A stretch of 64,000 nt of DNA from [Clostridium] citroniae WAL-17108 (lineage in GTDB: Bacteria; Bacillota; Clostridia; Lachnospirales; Lachnospiraceae), in NCBI RefSeq assembly GCF_000233455.1, contig NZ_JH376431.1, forward strand, positions 79,224 through 143,223, written 5' to 3'. Positions 1-8,399 of the stretch are shown here, piece by piece. Both the position numbers and the translations under genes were made by a program. The notes under the pieces were generated by a model. The model searched no databases. It saw only the letters and a program-made list of their open reading frames with translations, and was not told where the DNA came from. Every line of letters starts with the position of its first letter. Positions within the stretch are counted from its first letter, which is position 1.

Positions 1-1288
1 CATCCTTGATATATCCGAATTTGATGAAGGGCGCAATGTCGTCCCAGTACTTCTCATAGTTTTCACGGTCTGTCTTGCACATACCGGACAATTTGTCCGC
101 CACCTTCTTGGTGATATAATCGGAAATCTTCTTTACAAAGCCATCGTTCTGCAGGGCGCTTCTGGATACGTTCAGAGGCAGGTCGGGACAATCGATCACA
201 CCCTTAAGCAGCATCAGGAACTCCGGGATCACTTCCTTTATATTGTCCGCAATAAACACCTGGCTGTTGTACAGCTTGATGGTTCCCTCCAGGCTGTCGT
301 ATTCCATGTTGATCTTTGGGAAATACAGGATTCCCTTTAAGTTGAAAGGATAATCCATGTTCAGGTGGATCCAGAACAGCGGCTCCTTGTAGTCCCTGAA
401 CACCTTGCGGTAAAAGCTCTTGTAATCCTCCTCGCTGCACTCGTTGGGATGTTTGTTCCACAGCGGATTGGTATCATTTAAAGCAACCGGACGTTTTAAG
501 ATCTTATATTTTTCCCTGGACGGTTCGATCTCAACTGTTTCCTTGGTCCCGTCCTCATATTCCTTTTCCTCAGTCTTTGCAGGTTCAATGACAGTCTCTA
601 TCACCTTGTCCCTGTCCGTGAGCTCGTCCTTCTCAATAGTCTCATACTGGGGTTCTGCCGTTTCATTATCCAGGAAAATGTTCACCGGCATAAATGCACA
701 ATATTTCTCAATGACTTCCCTGGCCCTGTACTCGTTGCAGAATTCCGTGCTGTCCTCGTTGAGATAAAGGGTGATGGTGGTTCCCACACTTGCCTTATCC
801 CCTTCTTCCATCTCAAACTCGATTCCGCCCTCTGACTCCCAGTGGACAGCCTTTGCGTCCTTCTGCCAGGAAAGGGATTCGATACTTACCTTATCAGCCA
901 CCATGAACGCAGAATAAAAGCCCAGGCCAAAATGTCCGATGATCTGGTCCTCGTTAGCCTTATCCTTGTACTTGGACATAAAATCCTGCACGCCGGAAAA
1001 CGCGATCTGGTTAATATACTTGTCGATCTCTTCCTCTGTCATGCCCAGACCATTGTCCGTGATCTTGATGGTCTTGTCCGTGGGGTTCACGGTGACCTGA
1101 ATCTTATATTCCACATCCTCAGGTCTTTCATACTCTCCCATCAATTCCAGCTTTTTCAGTTTTGTAATAGCATCACAGCCGTTGCTGATCAGCTCCCTGT
1201 AAAAAATATCGTGGTCTGAGTACAGCCACTTTTTGATTACCGGGAAAATGTTCTCGCTCGTGATTGATAAACTGCCTTTCTTTGCCAT
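1..1288 (-). CDS. htpG: Chaperone HtpG (Hsp90), 3' end outside window
   Basis: Cytosolic ATP-dependent chaperone of the Hsp90 family. The first 429 codons are present and the rest lies beyond the left edge; the family is usually about 620-650 residues. The N-terminal GHKL ATPase fold is clear: an ELISNGCDA segment (the ATP-binding Asn region), DNGLGM near residue 80 and GHFGLGFYSAF near residue 120, followed by the start of the middle domain. A lysine/glutamate-rich charged linker lies between about residues 205 and 245. The ATG at 1288 follows GAGGCGG. Upstream lie a TTGACA-17-TAAAAT promoter and a perfect CIRCE operator, so I infer HrcA-type heat-shock control. Bacillus subtilis htpG is not CIRCE-controlled, so this differs from that model. 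Confidence 0.96.
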   Translation of the reverse strand, partial: MAKKGSLSITSENIFPVIKKWLYSDHDIFYRELISNGCDAITKLKKLELMGEYERPEDVEYKIQVTVNPTDKTIKITDNGLGMTEEEIDKYINQIAFSGVQDFMSKYKDKANEDQIIGHFGLGFYSAFMVADKVSIESLSWQKDAKAVHWESEGGIEFEMEEGDKASVGTTITLYLNEDSTEFCNEYRAREVIEKYCAFMPVNIFLDNETAEPQYETIEKDELTDRDKVIETVIEPAKTEEKEYEDGTKETVEIEPSREKYKILKRPVALNDTNPLWNKHPNECSEEDYKSFYRKVFRDYKEPLFWIHLNMDYPFNLKGILYFPKINMEYDSLEGTIKLYNSQVFIADNIKEVIPEFLMLLKGVIDCPDLPLNVSRSALQNDGFVKKISDYITKKVADKLSGMCKTDRENYEKYWDDIAPFIKFGYIKD

Positions 1289-1355
1289 CTTTCATCCGCC
1301 TCTTTCTTATATAATAATAGTTCTTGTAAATTCTGTATGCTTACTCACAAGGTAC

Positions 1356-1384
1356 ATTTTAGTACCTACTGAAGAAAATGTCAA
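1356..1384 (-). promoter_or_regulatory. Sigma-A promoter of htpG
   Basis: On the minus strand -35 TTGACA (1379-1384), 17-base spacer, -10 TAAAAT (1356-1361). It lies about 70 bases upstream of the htpG start and directly next to the CIRCE element. Confidence 0.85.
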
Positions 1385-1391
1385 TAAAAAA

Positions 1392-1418
1392 TTAGCACTC
1401 ATTTTTATCGAGTGCTAA
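1392..1418 (-). promoter_or_regulatory. CIRCE operator (HrcA binding site)
   Basis: Exact TTAGCACTC, nine bases, GAGTGCTAA, which is the textbook CIRCE inverted repeat bound by HrcA. It lies just upstream of the htpG -35 box. On the minus strand the repeat is followed at once by six T residues (1386-1391), so as RNA it also forms a 9-bp stem plus U-run, 16 bases after the stop of the TRAP transporter gene. Confidence 0.95.
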
Positions 1419-1433
1419 TAATTTCATTTAAGC

Positions 1434-3272
1434 TTATACCGTTACCTGCTTTTCTTTTTTGCTCCGCATAACCTGCAAACTCAAAAGGCTTATCATTAAG
1501 ATTACCCCTATCAGGTCCGTGACAGTCTCCGGAATAACTAAGCACAGGGAAGCCGCAATCGCCAATACCCGTTCCAACATTTTCATGGGCCCGATCCCGC
1601 ATCCAATCAGCCCCATACTCAATCCGTAAGCCCCCACAAGGCAGGTAAGACCGGATTGGAAAAGCTCCAAGGGAGTCCCAATCCCCAACATGGCCGGACT
1701 ATACACAAAGGTATAAGGTATAAGGAAAATAATAAAACTGTATTTAAACGCTGAAAGGCCAAGCTTCCACATATTGTCGTTCACAATCCCCGCGGCGGTG
1801 AAAGAAGACAGCGCTACAGGCGGAGTGATCATAGACAGATTGGCAAAATAAAATACAAAAAAGTGTGCTGCCAGAACAGGCACGCCCAGTTTAATAATAC
1901 TGGGACACAGCAATGTGGCCGACATGATATAAGCCGCACTGGTAGGCATGCCCATGCCTAAAACAAGTGCCATGAGCATTGTGGCGATCAGAGCAAACAG
2001 CAGGTTGCTGCTGGCCAATGCATTGATCATGCTGGAAAAGCGGATCCCAAGGCCCGTGGCAGTGATCTGTCCAACGATAATGCCGGCCAGAGCACAGGGC
2101 ATGGTAACAATAACAGCCTGTTTTCCGGTGGCCACCAAGGCTTTGATAAAGTCAAACAGCGTAATCCGTGTATCCTTGCGGATCATGCACAGGGCAATCA
2201 GCACAATTGTTGCATAGGTACAGCACCGCATCATAGAACCGCCCCGAATAATCAGCGCAACCAAAACCACCACGCTTAGAAGCAGATGGATGTCCTTCAT
2301 AATCTCTTTCCGGTATGCCGCTGCCTCAATCTGAGGCTTGGCCAGCTTATTTTTCCTGGCGTACATGTCAACCAGAAAGTAAAGGGCTGCTAAAAAGATA
2401 AATGAAGGGATAATGGCTGCCAGCATGATATTGGAATAACTGATCCCCGTCATATCAACCATAATAAATGCCGCTGCTCCCATTACAGGAGGGATCAGCT
2501 GTCCTGCGGTTCCGCCAATGGCCAAAATACTCCCTGTAAAACGGTTCTCAAAGTTCTGCTGTTTCATTGGCTCATACATGATGGTTCCAATGGAAGCTAC
2601 ATTGCCCGGAGCACTGCCAGAAATCATGCCAAAAAGAGCGGAAGCCACGATTGTAGCTTTTCCCGCGCCTCCGTTGGCCTTACGGGTAAGCAGGGTAGAG
2701 ATATTCACAAACAGTCTGCCTGCCGGTGTCGCTGTCAGGAACGCACCAAACAAAAGGAAATAAAACACAGTACCGCAGGCAGTGCTCACAGGTGAACCAA
2801 ATACACCCGTAGTAGAGAATATCTGCACCTCCACAAATTTTGCAAGCGACATATTGGAATGCGCCAGCAGGCCCGGCATCATTTCCCCAAAAAATCCATA
2901 GCCGATAAAAATCAGTACAATGATGGTCAAAGCCAAATTCACGGCACGCCTGCTGCATTCAAGCATCAGAAGCAGCAGGGCTATGGCTGTAACATAGTCC
3001 ATGGTGGTAAGGGGATCCACGTAGGCCATCCTGGTGTCATAGCGCGTACTGTTCATCACCATATAGACACAGCAGAAAAGAATGATTCCCACGAAGATAT
3101 ATTCATACCACTGGGGAAGATATTTCTCCCCCTTTGGAACCTTATATTTTTTGAAGGTTGGAAATGTAAGAAATACCAATCCCATAGCAAAACAGACATG
3201 GATGGGACGCATGATAAGGGCGCTATAGGAGCCTCTGACCACTACCCAAAGCTGGAACATGACCCAAACCAA
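1434..3272 (-). CDS. TRAP transporter, fused 4TM/12TM permease (TAXI type)
   Basis: Inner-membrane permease of a TRAP transporter in which the small (DctQ-like) and large (DctM-like) subunits are fused. It would import an organic acid captured by the adjacent TAXI binding protein, driven by an ion gradient. The 612 residues are almost all hydrophobic helices; the large-subunit part shows the glycine-rich SGSAPGNVASIG stretch near residue 220 and GMGMPTSAAY near residue 445, typical of the family. The start is uncertain. The chosen TTG at 3272 has GGAG about 11 bases upstream, the first ATG is five codons later, and an in-frame stop lies only about 18 codons upstream, so the N-terminal tail is short for this family. 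Substrate unknown. Confidence 0.9.
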   Translation of the reverse strand: MVWVMFQLWVVVRGSYSALIMRPIHVCFAMGLVFLTFPTFKKYKVPKGEKYLPQWYEYIFVGIILFCCVYMVMNSTRYDTRMAYVDPLTTMDYVTAIALLLLMLECSRRAVNLALTIIVLIFIGYGFFGEMMPGLLAHSNMSLAKFVEVQIFSTTGVFGSPVSTACGTVFYFLLFGAFLTATPAGRLFVNISTLLTRKANGGAGKATIVASALFGMISGSAPGNVASIGTIMYEPMKQQNFENRFTGSILAIGGTAGQLIPPVMGAAAFIMVDMTGISYSNIMLAAIIPSFIFLAALYFLVDMYARKNKLAKPQIEAAAYRKEIMKDIHLLLSVVVLVALIIRGGSMMRCCTYATIVLIALCMIRKDTRITLFDFIKALVATGKQAVIVTMPCALAGIIVGQITATGLGIRFSSMINALASSNLLFALIATMLMALVLGMGMPTSAAYIMSATLLCPSIIKLGVPVLAAHFFVFYFANLSMITPPVALSSFTAAGIVNDNMWKLGLSAFKYSFIIFLIPYTFVYSPAMLGIGTPLELFQSGLTCLVGAYGLSMGLIGCGIGPMKMLERVLAIAASLCLVIPETVTDLIGVILMISLLSLQVMRSKKEKQVTV

Positions 3273-3394
3273 TGCCCAGATCGCTCCTGGATTACAGAAC
3301 GCTTCTATGTATTTATTTTTTTTCTATAATTTAGTTTCTATACCCTTTCTTCAGTGTATTCAAGGCTTAGAACTATCATCCCAGGCCCCTTTTA

Positions 3395-4471
3395 TCAGTC
3401 CAGTATCCCAGCTTCTTTGTAATATTTCTCAGCACCTGGATGGAGCGGAAGGCCCATACCAGCCAGATCACCGGCCTTTTCAGCTGTAAAACGCTGAAGG
3501 GCAGTGTGTCCCGCCTTCACATCATCCACATTTTCACACAATGCCTTTGCAATATCATATGCTACATCATCCGGCATGTCTGCGGTACAGAATAATGAGG
3601 AGGTAACTCCAAAAGTATCAATGGCGGCGTCCTGTCCTTTGAAGCAGTTGGCCGGCAAAGTCTCAGGACTGAATCCCTTTTCACCGGTAAATGTATCGAT
3701 CATCTCCTGAGGGAACTGGATAAAGGTCATGTCAACAGTGGATGACAGTTCTGTCACGGCAGCATGGCCCTGGGTAATATTGTGACATACAAAATCCGTA
3801 CGTCCATCTTTGATATTCTCCACACTGGTGCTCCAGTCCGCGTATTCTACCGTGCCGCCCCAGGAAATGATATCGTCAAAGGTCATGCCGTAATACTCCA
3901 GGATCATGGATGTAACGATATTGCCCATGTTCCCTGCAGGAAGCACGCTGATCTTTATGGGGGTGTGGTTGGCGGCCACCTCGGCCAGATCCGTCCAGCC
4001 GGCATCGGTGCGGACCAGCGCAATATAGTAGAACGTGTCTAAATAACCGGCAATGCCGCGAAGGCTGTCGTAAGCCTCTGTGTACAGGTTCTCACCGTTA
4101 TAAGCCCATTTATTTGATAAGTTGTATCCGATCCCCATCTGGTAGGTGCCTGCTGCAACCTGAATGGGATTGGAAGTGGCGCCGCCCTCGGCTACGGCAT
4201 TAATCATGGAACCGGCAGGCAGTCCCTTGGGGATTACCTCAGAAAATGTTGCACCGTAGGAGTACCAGGAAGTTCCGGTGCTTCCGGTAACAAGATCCAG
4301 GGTTACCGGATCACCGGATGGATTGCCGCTGCTTTCCCCTGCAGTCTCCCCCGATGCGCCGGTTGTACCGGCAGGCGCGGCTGTGTCCGCCTTCTTGCTG
4401 CTTGTGCAGCCAGCAGCTGAAATCATCATTGCCAATACTAAACCTAATGAAACTAATTTTTTCACTTTCAT
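3395..4471 (-). CDS. TAXI family TRAP solute-binding lipoprotein
   Basis: Extracytoplasmic binding protein of the TAXI group that delivers its ligand to the fused TRAP permease encoded next. It has a lipoprotein signal peptide with lipobox SAAGC (Cys22) and then a Ser/Thr/Gly/Ala-rich linker to about residue 55. The mature fold starts at LDLVTGSTGTSWYSYG, matching the TAXI N-terminal signature, and continues with AVAEGGATSNP, where TAXI proteins usually have the ligand-contact loop. Length (358) is slightly above the usual 320-340 because of the linker. It lies 122 bases upstream of the permease gene in the same direction. Characterised TAXI members bind glutamate or similar dicarboxylates, but the sequence does not fix the ligand here. 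Confidence 0.93.
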   Translation of the reverse strand: MKVKKLVSLGLVLAMMISAAGCTSSKKADTAAPAGTTGASGETAGESSGNPSGDPVTLDLVTGSTGTSWYSYGATFSEVIPKGLPAGSMINAVAEGGATSNPIQVAAGTYQMGIGYNLSNKWAYNGENLYTEAYDSLRGIAGYLDTFYYIALVRTDAGWTDLAEVAANHTPIKISVLPAGNMGNIVTSMILEYYGMTFDDIISWGGTVEYADWSTSVENIKDGRTDFVCHNITQGHAAVTELSSTVDMTFIQFPQEMIDTFTGEKGFSPETLPANCFKGQDAAIDTFGVTSSLFCTADMPDDVAYDIAKALCENVDDVKAGHTALQRFTAEKAGDLAGMGLPLHPGAEKYYKEAGILD

Positions 4472-4515
4472 TTTCGTACCTCATCCTTTCATTTTTCACA
4501 ATTGTTTTTTCATAC

Positions 4516-4803
4516 TTAACGGATTACCACTAAATCCCGGACAAGCGTCCCTTCCCCAGGTTCCAGAAACATCTTTTCAGCATCAATATCCACTATTTCC
4601 GCACACGCCAGAATGGTTCTGCCATTTAAACGGCAGGCGCAGCGCCCGCAAATTGCCTGGCAGCAGGAGGAATGACGATAATAAGCCAGTGTATGATCCA
4701 GATTGGCATATATGTAATCCAGTACATCCATAACCTTCATACCCTGTACAACCGGAACCTCATAAACAGAAATGTCCTTGTTTCTTTTAATCTCTACCCT
4801 CAT
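4516..4803 (-). CDS. Small [2Fe-2S] ferredoxin-like protein (FrdB/SdhB N-terminal type)
   Basis: Small electron-transfer protein, 95 residues, resembling only the N-terminal [2Fe-2S] domain of fumarate reductase/succinate dehydrogenase iron-sulfur subunits. Cluster ligands are visible in SSCCQAICGRCACRLNG followed by TILAC, i.e. the C-x4-C-x2-C-x(n)-C plant-ferredoxin pattern of SdhB. The C-terminal [4Fe-4S]/[3Fe-4S] domain of a full SdhB is absent. The start overlaps the stop of the flavoprotein gene by four bases (ATGA), so the two are translationally coupled and probably form one enzyme. Cellular electron donor or acceptor unknown. Confidence 0.85.
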   Translation of the reverse strand: MRVEIKRNKDISVYEVPVVQGMKVMDVLDYIYANLDHTLAYYRHSSCCQAICGRCACRLNGRTILACAEIVDIDAEKMFLEPGEGTLVRDLVVIR

Positions 4804-6608
4804 GACATCTCTCCTTTCAAAATCGTTTCAGCTATGCAATCCAGAACTGAAGGATAATTCCTGGTATCAAGGGGCAGATAGGTAGGGATAGGTACTTCCT
4901 TTTCATAGACCAGCTCTCCATCTTTCAGTTCTGCCAACCAGCTGAACAGAAAGTTTTCATTGTCTACCTGCTGCTCATCCATTCTCAGATGGCACCCCCG
5001 GCTTTCTTTGCGGTTCAGCGCAGAATAGATTCCAATTTCCGTACACAAAGCCAGATTCCGGATTATTACGGAATTAATCCATTCCAGGTTGTATTGATCA
5101 GCGCCAGGCGCCGCCAATTGATCCAGAGAAGCCCGCAGCTCTCGTATATGGTCATAAGCCAGCTGCAACCGCCTGCCATCACGGACAAATCCAAAACCTT
5201 CCTCGCTTATCTGTTCCAGTTTCTTCCAAGCCTCAATCGCACTGACCCCTTGGGATTTCTTTCTGGGCCCCACCAAAAATTCCTCTGCCTTATCCAGATT
5301 AGCAGGCTCAAGGTCAGCAGCATTCTTGGCGTAAACTGCCGCATTTTTTCCGGCTGTCAGCCCGTTAGCCAGCATTTCCGTCAGGCCGTCACCGCTTCGG
5401 AAAGCGCCGAACAAACCTCCGGTGACCTCTCCTGCCGCGTACAAGCCCGGAATATCCGTTTCAAACTTCTCATTGACAACAATGCCGCCCATGCTGTACT
5501 CGTTTCCAAAACCGCACATCAGCCGTTTGCCATTGGCGATCATGTCCTCAGCCAGCTGCTGAAGATCGATGTGGTGGTACTTATCCTTTCCATGCCACCA
5601 GTGTTGGTTTTCATAGAATGTCCTAAAACCATCCCGGATCTCCTCATCCGTATAAGCCGAATAATCCATGTAAAAACGGTTCCCATATGTATCCCATTTT
5701 TCATACATGCCGGGAGCATAAAAGGCACAATAGAGAAGTTTCTTGACCTTACTGTTGGAAGCATTCGTCTTAAATCTTGGCTCGGAGGAATAAGGAAGCT
5801 CCTTGCCATCCAAATCAGTGGCCTTGTGCCGCAACGGAAAGATGTTTGGCATAGTCATCTGAAAAGGAAGGATGGACCCCTTTGCGTAAAGGGGCTCCTG
5901 GATTGTGGGAATTGCCAGAAGAAACTCCATGTCCTTAACCTTAGCACCCGCTCTAAGGGCCATGGCGATTCCATCCCCTGTCATATCGCTGTTGGTATTC
6001 TTAAGCTCATAGGGCTGCCAGCCTCCGGTAGCCATAATGACCGACTTTGCCTGAAACTCAATGATCTCCCCGGTATAAACATTAAATCCAATAGCTCCAC
6101 AGACCTTACCATCCCTGGTAAGCAGATCCGATACCATGATATCTTCATAAACAGGAATTTCCTTTTGGGATTCCAGCCCCCGCTTCAAAGCTCTGCCAAA
6201 GGCCACCCCTCCAGCCCGCCAACGGCATGCCTTGGGGGCGAACACAAAAGTACTCCCACACTCCTTTACCCAGTGAAGCAGCTCCTTTACAGCATAAGGA
6301 CCGTCTTCCACAAACCTCTTTTGAAGCTCCTGGTTCCCCAAGCCAAAGGCGCAGGCCACCATTTTCTCAAACAGGCTTTCCGCCGTATACTCCTGATTGG
6401 CATCAGCTTCACCGCAGACATCCCTGGCCCCCTGGCCATCCACCCCAAAGCTGCCTCCCAGCATAATAGCATTGCCGTTTTTCCCCACTTTTCCTTTTGA
6501 GACAAGGACAACTTCTGCGCCTTCCCGGGAAGCCGTCACAGCGCTCATTACCCCTGCGCCTGAGCCTCCGATAACAAGGATATCGCTCTTAACCATGCTC
6601 CGTCCCAT
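4800..6608 (-). CDS. FAD-dependent oxidoreductase, fumarate reductase/succinate dehydrogenase flavoprotein-like
   Basis: Soluble flavoprotein of the fumarate reductase / L-aspartate oxidase / APS reductase family. N-terminal dinucleotide fold at VIGGSGAGVMSAV (residues about 11-23); the FAD-binding closing segment GLYAAGEVTGGLFGAFRSG lies near residue 395, the place where this family carries the AxGE motif. Full length (602). ATG at 6608 follows AAGGAGGG. It overlaps the small [2Fe-2S] gene downstream and lies 16 bases after the Rossmann-protein gene, so flavoprotein, iron-sulfur protein and transporter are one transcription unit. I infer reduction or oxidation of the imported acid, but catalytic residues cannot be assigned with confidence from sequence alone. 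Confidence 0.88.
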   Translation of the reverse strand: MGRSMVKSDILVIGGSGAGVMSAVTASREGAEVVLVSKGKVGKNGNAIMLGGSFGVDGQGARDVCGEADANQEYTAESLFEKMVACAFGLGNQELQKRFVEDGPYAVKELLHWVKECGSTFVFAPKACRWRAGGVAFGRALKRGLESQKEIPVYEDIMVSDLLTRDGKVCGAIGFNVYTGEIIEFQAKSVIMATGGWQPYELKNTNSDMTGDGIAMALRAGAKVKDMEFLLAIPTIQEPLYAKGSILPFQMTMPNIFPLRHKATDLDGKELPYSSEPRFKTNASNSKVKKLLYCAFYAPGMYEKWDTYGNRFYMDYSAYTDEEIRDGFRTFYENQHWWHGKDKYHHIDLQQLAEDMIANGKRLMCGFGNEYSMGGIVVNEKFETDIPGLYAAGEVTGGLFGAFRSGDGLTEMLANGLTAGKNAAVYAKNAADLEPANLDKAEEFLVGPRKKSQGVSAIEAWKKLEQISEEGFGFVRDGRRLQLAYDHIRELRASLDQLAAPGADQYNLEWINSVIIRNLALCTEIGIYSALNRKESRGCHLRMDEQQVDNENFLFSWLAELKDGELVYEKEVPIPTYLPLDTRNYPSVLDCIAETILKGEMS

Positions 6609-6624
6609 TTTATCCCTCCTTGTA

Positions 6625-7755
6625 TTAACGTTTAGCCAAACGATAAGAATGGCGGTTCACCGTCATATTGATCATATAAGCAATCCCCTCCGCACTGTCA
6701 AAAAAGCTCTCATCAAGGGTTCCATCCATCCATTCCCTGGTGGCCTGACGTAAATGCTCGGTAAAATAACTGCGAAAAGTGGAAATCCCCTTTTCTGTCA
6801 CGCCGCCTTTTGTTGCCCTGTGCTTCATATCCAGCTCCAGTTCATTCCGGTCCGACAACTGTACTGCCAGAGAAAAGGCTTCAAAGTTTGCGCCATGAAA
6901 TCCCTGGGCCAATGTTTTATCAACCCCAACTGATACTATATAGCGCAGAATACCGTCATACCATGAAACAGACAGGCGGTACACAAATTCTCGAATATAT
7001 TCAGGGGCATCCATCTCGCGGCAGGGATACATCCCTTGCCCCTCCAGTCCAGCATGTTTGCGGAACGCCGCGCGCCACACAGAGGCAATGTCCTGAATGG
7101 GAACCTGAAATCCCTTATCAGCTAAACCATCCGCAATTGCACAGACGCAGTCGGAAATAGTATAAGTAGTAATCTTACTGGAAAGACCACATAAACTCTG
7201 ATCCTGATCCATTACAAAGCTCTGGCTGAATACATTGGAGAACTTAATGGCACGCGCTTCCCTGTCTTTTGGAAAGGGGCTGCCAAAGCATATAAAACCC
7301 GCGCCCAGCTTCTGCAAAGGAACCCCTTGTTTCTCTTTGACCATACTGGGCAGAAACTTTGCAACCAGAACATCCCCGCCCAGCAGATCCAGATACATTT
7401 GAGGCGCCGGGGTGGGACCAAAGGTATATATATCCGGCAGTCTCCAGTTTTCTTTACGCGCCTCTTCAAAATAGGGCTTTAGGGTTTCTTCCGCCACAAG
7501 GGGGATTACTTTGGGCGGGGTGGAAACAATCACAATGTCAGGCTTTTTTTCCCGAAGGAGTTCAAGCGCATTACCTGCCGAGACTTGGAACGGGACCTGC
7601 TTTTGCAGCTCTGATACTTTGTCCGGATTATTGCGTACCCCGAAAACATTGGTTTCCACCTTGTCTCCCAAAAGCAACCGGTAACCTGGCATCAAAAATT
7701 TTCCGATGTTCCCCATTCCAATGACCACAATGTTATAGTTGGGCTCCATCATCAT
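6625..7755 (-). CDS. NAD(P)-binding Rossmann protein related to pyrroline-5-carboxylate reductase
   Basis: 376-residue oxidoreductase of unknown substrate. N-terminal Rossmann motif VIGMGNIGKFLMPG (residues about 11-24), then DIVIVSTPPK near residue 75, which matches the conserved end of beta-4 in the ProC/6-phosphogluconate group. Near residue 315 ATKGGVTEKGI resembles the SPGGTT substrate loop of P5C reductase. It is about 100 residues longer than ProC, so it is a distinct family member rather than proC. First gene of the TRAP cassette; ATG at 7755 follows AAGGAGG. Together with the flavoprotein it suggests two-step metabolism of an imported carboxylate, an inference only. Confidence 0.75.
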   Translation of the reverse strand: MMMEPNYNIVVIGMGNIGKFLMPGYRLLLGDKVETNVFGVRNNPDKVSELQKQVPFQVSAGNALELLREKKPDIVIVSTPPKVIPLVAEETLKPYFEEARKENWRLPDIYTFGPTPAPQMYLDLLGGDVLVAKFLPSMVKEKQGVPLQKLGAGFICFGSPFPKDREARAIKFSNVFSQSFVMDQDQSLCGLSSKITTYTISDCVCAIADGLADKGFQVPIQDIASVWRAAFRKHAGLEGQGMYPCREMDAPEYIREFVYRLSVSWYDGILRYIVSVGVDKTLAQGFHGANFEAFSLAVQLSDRNELELDMKHRATKGGVTEKGISTFRSYFTEHLRQATREWMDGTLDESFFDSAEGIAYMINMTVNRHSYRLAKR

Positions 7756-8103
7756 ATCCTCTTACCTCCTTATCATTTTGTTGTCATCTTAAAACATATC
7801 TAAATCTGCCTATAAATTCTCGATCACATGGAGTCTTAAACGCCCCGGGGGTGATAGCTGTAATGGGAACTGTCAGGTGAGCTGTTGTCAGCTCTATATG
7901 ACAATATATCGTTTTGTCATATACTATAACCCTTAATGGTTCAGGTATATGGCTTGAAGGCTCCATGAAACCGGATCGCAACTATAATTTTAATAATTAA
8001 AATTCATAAGCAGGATATTTCCCTGTATTTTAATTTGTAAAAGCATTGTCTATGGTTAGATGAGCCAAATTTTAATAAATGAAATGATGTTTTAATATTT
8101 GAC
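7756..8103 (-). promoter_or_regulatory. Long 5' leader of the TRAP cassette with two abutting hairpins
   Basis: From the predicted promoter to the first gene the leader would be about 350 nt and no credible gene lies in it. Two hairpins stand next to each other: TATATGACAA (7895-7904) pairs with TTGTCATATA (7914-7923) around a 9-base loop, and GAGCTG (7879-7884) pairs with CAGCTC (7889-7894) around a 4-base loop. The first repeat could instead be a protein operator. I do not recognise a known riboswitch. Confidence 0.45.
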
Positions 8104-8109
8104 ATTGTT

Positions 8110-8138
8110 ATTATATCAGTGCACTTTGTACAAGTCAA
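8110..8138 (-). promoter_or_regulatory. Predicted promoter of the TRAP/flavoprotein cassette
   Basis: Minus-strand -35 TTGACT (8133-8138), 17-base spacer, -10 TATAAT (8110-8115). The palindrome TTGTACAA (8126-8133) overlaps the -35 edge of the spacer and could be an operator. The surrounding 8000-8280 is very AT-rich and otherwise shows nothing I can call. Confidence 0.65.
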
Positions 8139-8281
8139 TATATTTGTATAATATATTTTATCATTTATTCACATACGAATAAATTGTATTTAATATGTTC
8201 AATGGTAATTATAGATTAAAATATAATTATTTATATTTATTTTTTAGTTATGTCTACTTCATACATTAATTTTGGGTATAC

Positions 8282-8306
8282 AAAAAGGCTGGTTGATCAC
8301 CAGCCT
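8282..8306 (-). terminator. Intrinsic terminator after the second rpoD-like gene
   Basis: AGGCTGGT (8286-8293) and ACCAGCCT (8299-8306) form an 8-bp stem with a 5-base loop, followed on the minus strand by TTTTTG. It stands about 95 bases after the stop at 8400. Confidence 0.9.
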
Positions 8307-8399
8307 ATATGCCCATATTCAGGGAATTTCTTTAATTGGTATGCAACATTCGCTCCTGCATCATATATTCGCAAGAACTTATCGATTCAGGCAATGTCA

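Noticed and set aside
4989..6500. 503-codon open frame on the plus strand
   Set aside because: It is the antisense of the flavoprotein gene, whose motifs are unmistakable; the plus frame has no recognisable domain or ribosome site.
7784..7981. 65-codon frame in the TRAP cassette leader
   Set aside because: TTG start, no ribosome site, no protein-like pattern, and it overlaps the leader hairpins.
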